The notes under the pieces: model-generated
The model's database searches: none
Told to the model about the DNA's origin: nothing
The model's input: the letters and a program-made list of their open reading frames with translations, nothing else
Assembly (NCBI GenBank): GCA_030147925.1
Contig: JASBUK010000011.1
Span: 1 to 64,000 of the forward strand
Length of the DNA stretch: 64,000 nt
Direction: 5' to 3'
DNA from: Trueperaceae bacterium
GTDB lineage: Bacteria > Deinococcota > Deinococci > Deinococcales > Trueperaceae
Position numbers and translations under genes: made by a program
In this document: positions 25,386 through 31,877 of the stretch, piece after piece
How positions within the stretch are numbered: position 1 is the first letter of the stretch
Layout: each line of letters begins with the position of its first letter

Positions 25386-26126
25386 CTATTCGGGATTTGA
25401 CTGCGCCGCTCTAGGAATCGCCCGCGAAAAGACATAATTTGTTCGCTCGACTTCTACGGGCGGATTGCGGTTGTAACGCACGACCAAATTCGAGCTTACC
25501 GATTGAATCAGGGCCGAGGCAATGTTGGTCACATTTGCCGTATAGGTGAAGGCATTTTCATCAAAATCACTTTGCTGCAGGGCTAGTGTCAACTGAGCTG
25601 CACTGGCCAAGTCTGATCTTAGCGGGTCTGCCGAATCAGCCAAGATGCCCGGTGTGGCACTGTTCCAGGTAGTCGTCGGCAAGGTATCTCTGGGCCAACT
25701 GATACCGCTGACCTGCCATTCGATGAGCGCTAAACCTGTAGTGGCGTTACCCGCACCGAGAATCGCCGCATAGGGCGCACGATCTTCAATGCTATAGGCA
25801 AAGCCACAATAGGTCTGGGTCCCTGCATCAGGACAGTAGGTCGTGTCCTCCGGAACCAAAACGGCCAGCAAGCTAGCCCCGGTGCTAAGAGCAGTGCCGT
25901 TGATGGTCAAAGACTGCTCAGCCGGATAAATGTAGGCTGATTGCGCCACGATATCGTTAAGGCGCAACAGCGACAGGCGCACCGCCAAACCAGCATCAGC
26001 AGCAGCTATCTGGCGGTTGGTAATACGCAAATTAGAACTGAAAAAAACCGATAAAACCGCCAACAATATGCCCAGAATCGCCATGGCGACCAGCAACTCC
26101 AAAAGTGTGATGCCACTGCGCTTCAC
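25386..26126 (-). CDS. PilW-like minor pseudopilin
   Basis: The N-terminus MKRSG-ITLLELLVAMAILGI is a class III prepilin signal: short basic leader, cleavage after Gly5, Glu at +5 of the mature chain, then a hydrophobic helix. The remaining 220 residues are a variable beta-rich domain with a cysteine pair (TTYCPDAGTQTYCGF). Length and operon position fit the PilW/PilJ type of minor pilin. The GTG start overlaps the previous stop (GTGA). Last gene of a five-gene operon. Confidence 0.85.
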   Translation of the reverse strand: MKRSGITLLELLVAMAILGILLAVLSVFFSSNLRITNRQIAAADAGLAVRLSLLRLNDIVAQSAYIYPAEQSLTINGTALSTGASLLAVLVPEDTTYCPDAGTQTYCGFAYSIEDRAPYAAILGAGNATTGLALIEWQVSGISWPRDTLPTTTWNSATPGILADSADPLRSDLASAAQLTLALQQSDFDENAFTYTANVTNIASALIQSVSSNLVVRYNRNPPVEVERTNYVFSRAIPRAAQSNPE

Positions 26127-26554
26127 TTTGGGGGCCTACCAATTTCGGTAGCGAGCTGAGCGCGCACCTTGCCGTTTAAATCCGTTAGCGTAACACTCAC
26201 GCGTCTTAATGGCGGATCACTGCTGTCGCAAACCAGGACGGTGCCATCAGTATCAATGCAGGCATAATTGATTGCCATAAAAGGGAATGCCGCAGGTTGT
26301 GCAGGCAACGGCGGGGTCAGTGGTTCGGGAGGAATTGTCGGCTGAGTTTTGTAGTTATTTAGGCTCGACCAGAAATCTTTGTAGCGCTCGAGCACGCTAG
26401 CAGCATAATTTTGCGCCTCGGCGTCCAGTTGGCTGCTGCGTCTAAGCTGTAAGCCAGAAACAATGGTGGAACTAACGGCGATCATCACTATGGCAAAAAT
26501 TGCCAGTGCAATCAGCACTTCCAACAGGGTCAGACCCTGTTTCTTGTGTCTCAT
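26123..26554 (-). CDS. Minor pseudopilin (PilV/GspI-like)
   Basis: A 143-aa prepilin: MRHKKQG-LTLLEVLIALAIF with the cleavable Gly7 and Glu at +5, a helix, then a short globular part including a cysteine pair (ACIDTDGTVLVCD) probably forming a disulphide loop. A Pro-rich spacer (TIPPEPLTPPLPAQPAAF) lies in the middle. The start overlaps the previous gene by ATGA. The PilV/GspI label rests on size and order only. Confidence 0.82.
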   Translation of the reverse strand: MRHKKQGLTLLEVLIALAIFAIVMIAVSSTIVSGLQLRRSSQLDAEAQNYAASVLERYKDFWSSLNNYKTQPTIPPEPLTPPLPAQPAAFPFMAINYACIDTDGTVLVCDSSDPPLRRVSVTLTDLNGKVRAQLATEIGRPPK

Positions 26555-26976
26555 TGTTGTATCACCATCCCCGTCGGCAACATAAAAACCTGCCGGTTTA
26601 GCGAGCCACGCGATATCTCAAAACGCACCTGCTGCAAAGGCAAACCACGACCCGTATAGCTTATGGTGCCACCTGGGTTTTGATCGCTGACGGTTGCGCC
26701 ATTTGGCAAAACTTGACGGCCAATTTCAGCGCCGTCCGCCCGCCAGATAAGAGTGTCACCGGCCACGACGAGATCGAGCTGGCGACTTTGGGTAATGGCT
26801 TCATCACTCACCCGGCGCAGGGTATCAGCAAGCGTCCGACTGGCCTCATTTAAGCGTAAACGCTGGATGTACTGGTTCAAAAACAAAGTTGAAAGCGCAA
26901 CCAAAATACCTAAGATGGCAATTGTTACCAACAGCTCGAGCAGGCTAAAACCACGCCTAGTCTTTATTGCGGTCAT
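26551..26976 (-). CDS. GspH/FimT-like minor pseudopilin
   Basis: 141 aa starting MTAIKTRRG-FSLLELLVTIAI: a canonical prepilin motif with cleavage after Gly9 and Glu at +5. The globular part (LNEASRTLADTLRRVSDEAI then a beta domain) matches GspH/FimT-type minor pilins that prime the pilus tip. It overlaps the upstream gene by 20 bases. Confidence 0.85.
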   Translation of the reverse strand: MTAIKTRRGFSLLELLVTIAILGILVALSTLFLNQYIQRLRLNEASRTLADTLRRVSDEAITQSRQLDLVVAGDTLIWRADGAEIGRQVLPNGATVSDQNPGGTISYTGRGLPLQQVRFEISRGSLNRQVFMLPTGMVIQQ

Positions 26977-27343
26977 AATTTATTCTCACCCGAATATTAC
27001 CGTCTAAACGTTCTAAAACCAAAGGTGTTACTGTAAGGTGACTGTCATCAATAAATACGAGAACTGGCAATGCCCCTTGTCTGTCAATGTACTTAATTTG
27101 CGCTAGCCTGATCTCCTCAGGGCGCTGCGTGCTCAAAGGCAGTGCCGCATTGGCCAACAACTCATCGGTTCTATCGACACCATTTATGGTAATGCGGGTT
27201 TGGGGGGTAATAGTAGGGTTCGAGCCCGCCCCAGCCGTAGCCGACCCGGTATCTGCACCAGAAGCACCCGGCCTCAGCAAGGCAAATGCTAAAACAGCCA
27301 ATCCCGAAACGGCAAGAATTAAAAGCAGATTTCTGACTGACAC
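26957..27343 (-). CDS. Hypothetical membrane-anchored protein in the pseudopilin operon
   Basis: 128 aa, not a prepilin: MSVRNLLLILAVSGLAVLAF is an uncleaved anchor or signal peptide, then a low-complexity Gly/Ala/Ser/Thr linker and a small soluble domain (RITINGVDRTDELL ... VRINYDRNKD). Its GTG shares a base with the stop of the ComZ-like gene (TAGTG) and its end overlaps the next gene. Placement suggests a pilus accessory or periplasmic chaperone, but nothing in the sequence names a function. Confidence 0.75.
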   Translation of the reverse strand: MSVRNLLLILAVSGLAVLAFALLRPGASGADTGSATAGAGSNPTITPQTRITINGVDRTDELLANAALPLSTQRPEEIRLAQIKYIDRQGALPVLVFIDDSHLTVTPLVLERLDGNIRVRINYDRNKD

Positions 27344-29448
27344 TATCTGACTCTATCCGAATAATCATCGGCAAGTTGCCAGGACAGGGTCTGACCGATG
27401 ATGCCGGAAACTAAGTTAAAACCATAACCCCCATTACGCAAACGATGATCATAATTTACCGTCAGACGACAGGCCTCAACATCGGGATCATAGTATGGAG
27501 TTGAGCTACCGCAAGTTTGTGCTGAGTTATTGAGAAAACCGTATCGTCCACTCGGCATCCACCAAGCCCTACGGCGCCCTGGAGCCAAGACCCCAATTTC
27601 TTTGGCTACCATGCCCCCATTTATTGCCATGCCCAGCATACTGGTCTTGCCCGCAATCCGCTGGTTGGCATATAAGAATGAATCTACCCGGGTTACCTGA
27701 TTTTCGTAGGTTCGCGGGGGATCGATAATCACTCTTAATGTCCCACCACCGTTCCATCTCGCCCAGCCAATGATATTGCCGCTGGCATCCCGCAAACTTC
27801 TACTATCCTTGTTATCAAAAAGCGCATCTGCTGAAGCCGCTGACACACCCAGAGGGGCCAGTTGATTTCTTAGCTCCTGCCTGCTTACACCTCTGGCATT
27901 CCAGCGCCAAGAGTTATAGTCATAGGTTTTGGTGCCAAGAATTTGCTGATAGAGCGCGTCGCTAAGCCAGCTATTAAAGTTCCCGCCGCTGTCAATCGCG
28001 CCGGGGCGCAAACTGTAATCATAAGCATCATAGCCGTTTACCGCCTGAACTCTGCTTCCGGAAACACTGTCACCATCAACATTTTTATAACTGCCGTCTA
28101 TGTAATCAAGCTCATCCCCGGTAGCCTTGTCGTAGTAGCGGGTATCAGAATTAGATTCAAATCCAAACTGAGCGCGATAATAATCAGAAGATTGTCTTAG
28201 ATACCAGGGCTTGGGATTTCCGTCGGCGTCATATTCGGTATAGTCACCAAGTACGATATTGCCCCTTGCCCCGGTCCGAAAAGCATCCTTACCGGCACGA
28301 ACATTTTCCTTAGCGCAATCGTCCGGATCAGTTATGCCGGCACAAACCCCTTGATTGGGTCTGTCCGGTGGATTTTTTAAACTTACGTCACCAGCAAAAT
28401 AAATATTGCGTCCGGCATAGATAGCGCCAATACCGGTCACCACACCTTTGATGACTACATCACCACTGACGTATACGTCCTCATCCAAATTTATGGGGTT
28501 ATCGCTAGTGCCAATGAGAATGAGGTTGCCGTCATAAGTTTTGTTAACTCCCGTTAGCAGATTGCTACTACCCGGCACCGAACCAAGCGTGTTGTTATTG
28601 GGTATGCCATAAATCAGGGCCCCGTCAGTAGCAACAGGATTGACACCTAAGCTCCCTAAGGCATTGGCCTGGGCTATGTCACGGCGAATCGGCGGAAAAT
28701 CCGGGATATCATCCCCGTCTACATCGACAGGAAGCTTACTGCCACTATAGTTTGTCAGTACATTATCTCTGACCCTTGCCCCGTTAATAATCTTAGGCGT
28801 ACCGCTTAAATCGGTATTATCGCCTGAAACATTTCTAGCGGCATAGACACTTCCGTAAACCCAAGAACCGTTCCCGGAGTTCTTGCCACCTCCACCTTCG
28901 CTACCCCAGCCAGGCCGCAGCAATTCAAGTGAGCCCACATCGCCTCGCACCCGCAAATGACAGTACATACAGTTGGTGGTTTCGCTCAGCATTGCCAAAT
29001 CAAAAATCTGGGTCTGTCCAAAGCTGACCCGACGAATAACTGTTTGAGCACCCTGCGCTGTTTCGGCGGTGGCGGCCACATCAATCCAGCCATATTGACT
29101 GCCGGGTTCAGAAACCCCCCTTATCTCCCAACGACCTTCAATACCGTCAATGGTGGTGCTTTTGACGCCGGAAAGCTCCACTATTTGATCGTCTCGCACT
29201 TGCTTCAAAAAATTACTTACGGTGTAAGATGCGCGTTCGAAAGTCCCAACAACCTCTAGCCTGGCTCTTTCCGAAACGGCGTCGGCTACTTGCAAAGTTT
29301 CGTTGATCTGAACCGAACTTGAGGTGGCTCGGCGCTCGGAAAGAGCGACGAAGCTAAACGTCAAAGATAACACCAAAACAACAGCCATAATCAAGATGAC
29401 GCTGATAAGAGCTATGCCGTGCTTTTCTCTGAATTGCGAGTTTTTCAT
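27343..29448 (-). CDS. Large ComZ-like minor pilin with beta-solenoid and CxxCH motif
   Basis: 701 aa. The leader MKNSQFREKHG-IALISVIL resembles PilX/GspK-type prepilins, with Ser rather than Glu at +5. A long insert (about 280-370: YGIPNNNTLGSV, GNLILIGTSDNPINLDEDVY, VSGDVVIKGVVTGIGAIYAG, RNIYFAGDVSLKN) has the regular strand repeats of a beta-solenoid, as reported for ComZ, the competence pilin of Thermus thermophilus. Residues 160-164 are CMYCH, a haem c attachment motif, unexpected for a pilin. First gene of the operon, with GGAGG before the ATG. ComZ identity is by architecture, not alignment. Confidence 0.78.
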   Translation of the reverse strand: MKNSQFREKHGIALISVILIMAVVLVLSLTFSFVALSERRATSSSVQINETLQVADAVSERARLEVVGTFERASYTVSNFLKQVRDDQIVELSGVKSTTIDGIEGRWEIRGVSEPGSQYGWIDVAATAETAQGAQTVIRRVSFGQTQIFDLAMLSETTNCMYCHLRVRGDVGSLELLRPGWGSEGGGGKNSGNGSWVYGSVYAARNVSGDNTDLSGTPKIINGARVRDNVLTNYSGSKLPVDVDGDDIPDFPPIRRDIAQANALGSLGVNPVATDGALIYGIPNNNTLGSVPGSSNLLTGVNKTYDGNLILIGTSDNPINLDEDVYVSGDVVIKGVVTGIGAIYAGRNIYFAGDVSLKNPPDRPNQGVCAGITDPDDCAKENVRAGKDAFRTGARGNIVLGDYTEYDADGNPKPWYLRQSSDYYRAQFGFESNSDTRYYDKATGDELDYIDGSYKNVDGDSVSGSRVQAVNGYDAYDYSLRPGAIDSGGNFNSWLSDALYQQILGTKTYDYNSWRWNARGVSRQELRNQLAPLGVSAASADALFDNKDSRSLRDASGNIIGWARWNGGGTLRVIIDPPRTYENQVTRVDSFLYANQRIAGKTSMLGMAINGGMVAKEIGVLAPGRRRAWWMPSGRYGFLNNSAQTCGSSTPYYDPDVEACRLTVNYDHRLRNGGYGFNLVSGIIGQTLSWQLADDYSDRVR

Positions 29449-29534
29449 CTGACCTCCGTAACGGCCTCAAAACGTATAAGCAAAGGTATTCACAATGTTC
29501 GTCATAATTTTACCAGTACGACCCCCCTAGTTAA

Positions 29535-29552
29535 TACCCCCAGTTGGGGGTA
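29535..29552. promoter_or_regulatory. Palindrome between divergent pilin operon and hydrolase gene
   Basis: TACCCCC and GGGGGTA are perfect 7-bp arms with loop AGTT, placed about 87 bases before the pilin operon start and about 81 bases before the hydrolase start. Another C-run (CCCCCC) lies just upstream. Candidate operator shared by both directions. Confidence 0.4.
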
Positions 29553-29619
29553 CTACAATTCCGAAACGATGCTAAAAATTCACATAGCTAATACAACAAA
29601 ATACTTAACTCGCTCTTGT

Positions 29620-29625
29620 TAAACT
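29620..29625 (+). promoter_or_regulatory. -10 box of the metallo-hydrolase gene (leaderless start)
   Basis: TAAACT ends 7 bases before ATG 29633; no ribosome site is possible. Confidence 0.45.
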
Positions 29626-29632
29626 CAGATTT

Positions 29633-30265
29633 ATGTCGTTTACTTTGCGGAGCTTTACCGTTGGTCCCCTGATGGAAAATTGCTATTTGTTGGCAGATTC
29701 AAAGAGCAAAACCGCCGTACTTATTGACCCCGGCGATGAAGCAAGCCGTCTGATAGCTGCCTTAGAGCAAGAAAGTCTTAAGCTTAAGGCTATTTGGCTC
29801 ACTCACGCACATTTTGATCATGTGGGTGCGGTGGCTGACATATTGGACCGTTTTGACGTACCGGTTTTTCTGCACCCTGAAGATGGGCCCTTGCTGGCTC
29901 GAGCCGCACAATCAGCCGCAGTCTGGGGTATTGGCATCAGACAACCCCCAGGCCAAACCCAAGCCCTTGCCGACGGTCAGATTTTGCAGTTAGGAGGGCT
30001 TGAAGTCAAGTGTCTGTTCACGCCCGGTCATGCGCCGGGCCATATTGCTTTTTATCTTCCTTCCGCCAACTTAGTAATCGCGGGAGATGCGCTCTTTTAT
30101 GGCTCGATTGGCCGAACCGATCTCCCCGGGGCAGATCACCAGCAGCTTATAGACAGCATTAAAACCAAACTGCTGACCCTGCCCGAAAAAACCATAGTCT
30201 ATCCAGGGCACGGCCCAAAAACCGAAATCGGCTTTGAGGCGAAAAACAATCCCTTTTTGAGCTAA
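29633..30265 (+). CDS. Metallo-beta-lactamase-fold hydrolase (glyoxalase II-like)
   Basis: 210 aa with the binuclear metal motifs in order: THAHFDHVG (HxHxDH, about residues 62-70), CLFTPGHAPGHIAFY (metal histidine), VIAGDALFYGSIGRTDLPG (bridging aspartate) and VYPGHGPKTEIGFEAKNNPFL (last histidine and the glyoxalase II-type C-terminus). The subgroup is the YcbL-like hydroxyacylglutathione hydrolase relatives. The thiol ester substrate is unknown; Deinococcota use bacillithiol rather than glutathione, so the name glyoxalase II should be read loosely. Confidence 0.88.
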   Translation: MSFTLRSFTVGPLMENCYLLADSKSKTAVLIDPGDEASRLIAALEQESLKLKAIWLTHAHFDHVGAVADILDRFDVPVFLHPEDGPLLARAAQSAAVWGIGIRQPPGQTQALADGQILQLGGLEVKCLFTPGHAPGHIAFYLPSANLVIAGDALFYGSIGRTDLPGADHQQLIDSIKTKLLTLPEKTIVYPGHGPKTEIGFEAKNNPFLS

Positions 30266-30274
30266 ACCCGGCTC

Positions 30275-30303
30275 TTGTCAGCCTGCATTGCAGCGTGTTA
30301 AAC
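30275..30303 (+). promoter_or_regulatory. Candidate promoter of tRNA-Pro
   Basis: TTGTCA (30275-30280), 17-base spacer, TTAAAC (30298-30303). The -10 is imperfect, but the position (about 38 bases before the tRNA) is suitable. Confidence 0.35.
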
Positions 30304-30340
30304 TTCCAGGGCTAAACGAGGCTTGTCCTCACAGGCTTTT

Positions 30341-30417
30341 CGGGGTGTAGCGCAGCCTGGTAGCGCACTTGACTGGGGGTCAAGTGGTCGCTGGTTCAAA
30401 TCCAGTCACCCCGACCA
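30341..30417 (+). tRNA. tRNA-Pro (anticodon GGG)
   Basis: A complete 77-nt cloverleaf. Acceptor arm CGGGGTG pairs with CACCCCG; the D arm contains AGCCTGGTAGCG; anticodon stem CTTGA/TCAAG encloses loop CTGGGGG with anticodon GGG at 30375-30377; the T arm contains GGTTCAAATCC. The discriminator A and CCA are encoded. It reads proline codon CCC (and CCU by wobble). A bidirectional terminator follows. Confidence 0.97.
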
Positions 30418-30444
30418 TAAAGACACCGTCACAGACGGTATAAA

Positions 30445-30486
30445 AAGAGCGCTTAGTATTTACGCTAAGTGCTCTTGCTTTTTTTC
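30445..30486. terminator. Bidirectional terminator between tRNA-Pro and the small ORF
   Basis: AAGAGCGCTTAG (30445-30456) pairs with CTAAGTGCTCTT (30465-30476), 12 pairs with one G-T, and is followed by GCTTTTTTT on the plus strand. On the minus strand the same stem is followed by a shorter U-run (from TAAAAAG). It ends the tRNA transcript and would also end the minus-strand ORF at 30536-30700. Confidence 0.85.
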
Positions 30487-30535
30487 AATATAGTCCGTTG
30501 CATTCTGGTTGACAGTAGGCTGACTGTCTAATTTT

Positions 30536-30700
30536 CTACTCGGAATCAGTCTCGACTGCGTCGGCAGGTTCAGTCTCGACTACGTCGGCAGGTTCAGTCT
30601 CGACTACGTCGGCAACGCTTCGGTGGTATTGACAACATGTCAATACCACCGAAGCGCTCTCTAGTGGTTCAAATTTTAACTTAGGGTTATCCCTCTCCAT
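30536..30700 (-). CDS. Possible 54-aa protein with three acidic octapeptide repeats
   Basis: An open frame on the minus strand: MERDNPKLKFEPLESASVVL, then TCCQYHRSV, then ADVVETEP twice and ADAVETDSE, stop. The 24-bp DNA repeats are exactly three codon-phased octapeptides with only conservative changes (Val/Ala, Glu/Asp, Pro/Ser), which argues for translation. TATGAT lies 5 bases before the ATG, matching the leaderless pattern here, and a terminator follows the stop. The middle is made of the 19-bp inverted repeat. It may be a genuine small gene, or the remnant C-terminus of a larger one into which the palindrome was inserted. No family is recognised. Confidence 0.4.
   Translation of the reverse strand: MERDNPKLKFEPLESASVVLTCCQYHRSVADVVETEPADVVETEPADAVETDSE
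30545..30616. repeat. Three tandem 24-bp repeats
   Basis: Units start at 30545, 30569 and 30593 and read TTCAGTCTCGACTACGTCGG then CAGG, with ATCAG and GCG variants in the first. Unit length is a multiple of three and encodes an acidic octapeptide on the minus strand. There are no spacers, so this is not a CRISPR. Confidence 0.9.
30616..30656. repeat. Perfect 19-bp inverted repeat with 3-nt loop
   Basis: CGCTTCGGTGGTATTGACA (30616-30634) and TGTCAATACCACCGAAGCG (30638-30656) are exact reverse complements around ACA. One arm recurs with two mismatches at 42184-42206, so it belongs to a repeat family. Both arms contain TTGACA, a perfect -35 hexamer pointing inward. Confidence 0.9.
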
Positions 30701-30905
30701 CCAAAATCATATCAATCTAGAGGAATTCGGTGAAAGTAAACACTATGCAATTTTTATTTTATGCAATAATTGATTAGGTTTATAATTTGAATACGATTAG
30801 AGCAAGCTGATTAAAGCTCGCCCCACCCTGGTACCGGGGTAGGGTATAAAGGCAATTTAGCCAGTCCGGGAGGAGGTATTCGCAACCATCACAATTCTCT
30901 CAAAC

Positions 30906-30919
30906 AGGACAAATGTCCT
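30906..30919. promoter_or_regulatory. Short palindrome upstream of a candidate promoter
   Basis: AGGACA and TGTCCT flank AA. It is centred about 50 bases before the -10 box at 30951-30956, a position typical of activator sites. The regulator is unknown. Confidence 0.3.
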
Positions 30920-30927
30920 ACTAGCAT

Positions 30928-30956
30928 TTGCTGCAAGCTTAATGTTAAATTATGAC
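30928..30956 (+). promoter_or_regulatory. Distal candidate promoter of the complex III operon
   Basis: TTGCTG, 17-base spacer, TATGAC. A hairpin GTGGCG/CGCCAC (30968-30985) would lie at the very 5' end of the transcript. This would give a leader of about 260 nt; a nearer promoter exists at 31172-31199. Confidence 0.35.
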
Positions 30957-31171
30957 AGTTCTGCTTAGTGGCGGCTTTTCGCCACATTATAATTTGCCAA
31001 AGAGAACGCAGCACCAAAACGCGGATTTTTTGCTCAATAAGGGAGGTGTTATCGGTTACGCTTTAAAAGCTTTTTTCTACCTTTAAGCCCCCCACTCTAA
31101 AAACTATGTTTTGCTCTGCCATAGGGTTTTAGATGGGTGGTCTTAAGTTTTTTAAGCCAGGAGTGCCTATT

Positions 31172-31199
31172 TTGTGTCTTGTCAAACTAAACTTATGAT
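31172..31199 (+). promoter_or_regulatory. Proximal candidate promoter of the complex III operon
   Basis: TTGTGT (31172-31177), 16-base spacer, TATGAT (31194-31199); transcription would start about 18 bases before the actA ATG. The stretch 30701-31171 holds no gene I can support. Confidence 0.45.
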
Positions 31200-31223
31200 T
31201 TCAAACAGATTCGGGGTTTGTTG

Positions 31224-31877
31224 ATGCCTCAATACTTTCCGCCAAACTCAAACGCCTTCGCCAAATGGAGCATCTACGGTGGCATGGTTTTCTTTATCGT
31301 CTTAATAACCGTTTTAGCCATCTTTGCACGCGTCTCGAACAATAAGGTCGGCGTCGCCATAGAACAACCCGTAGCCTTTGCCCACAACCTCCACGCCGGT
31401 CAGTTAGGAATCAGTTGCGCATATTGCCATGCCAGTGTTGAAACTTCGGCTGTAGCCGGTGTTCCACCCACAGAAACCTGTATGGCCTGTCACTCACAAA
31501 TCCGGGTCGGCACCGAACAGCTTGCCGCGGTGCAAAAAAGCTGGGACACCAACATACCAATAGAGTGGAACAAGGTAACTGACTTAGCTGATTTTGTCTA
31601 CTTTAATCACGCCATCCACGTCAATAAGGGCGTGGGCTGCGCCGAATGTCATGGACGTGTGGATCAAATGGAGGTGGTGTTTAAGGCCGAGCCGCTAACC
31701 ATGGGTTGGTGTTTGGAATGTCACCGCGCTCCAGAAAAGTTCTTACGCCCACGTGAGGAAGTTTTCAATATGGCTTATGAGAAACCTGCCAATCAGCTCG
31801 AGCTAGGGCAAAACTTAGTTGAGGAATACCATATCAATCTTGACAAACTCATTAGCTGTTCGGTGTGCCACCGATGA
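31224..31877 (+). CDS. actA: Alternative complex III pentahaem cytochrome c subunit ActA
   Basis: A 217-aa membrane-anchored cytochrome: one N-terminal membrane segment (about 17-35) and exactly five CxxCH motifs (CAYCH, CMACH, CAECH, CLECH, CSVCH), the count expected of ActA. It receives electrons from the Fe-S subunit. The longer frame begins with two TTG codons (31218); I use the ATG at 31224, where the family-like sequence MPQYFPPNSNAF begins. It overlaps actB by ATGA. Confidence 0.94.
   Translation: MPQYFPPNSNAFAKWSIYGGMVFFIVLITVLAIFARVSNNKVGVAIEQPVAFAHNLHAGQLGISCAYCHASVETSAVAGVPPTETCMACHSQIRVGTEQLAAVQKSWDTNIPIEWNKVTDLADFVYFNHAIHVNKGVGCAECHGRVDQMEVVFKAEPLTMGWCLECHRAPEKFLRPREEVFNMAYEKPANQLELGQNLVEEYHINLDKLISCSVCHR

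Noticed and set aside
30545-30616. Tandem repeats as a mini CRISPR
   Set aside because: The three 24-bp units are contiguous with no spacers, and no cas gene is in the window.
30826-30850. T-box-like string (CTGGTACCGGGG)
   Set aside because: It recalls the T-box GGTACC core, but the flanking specifier and antiterminator structures are absent and the downstream genes are respiratory, not amino-acid related.
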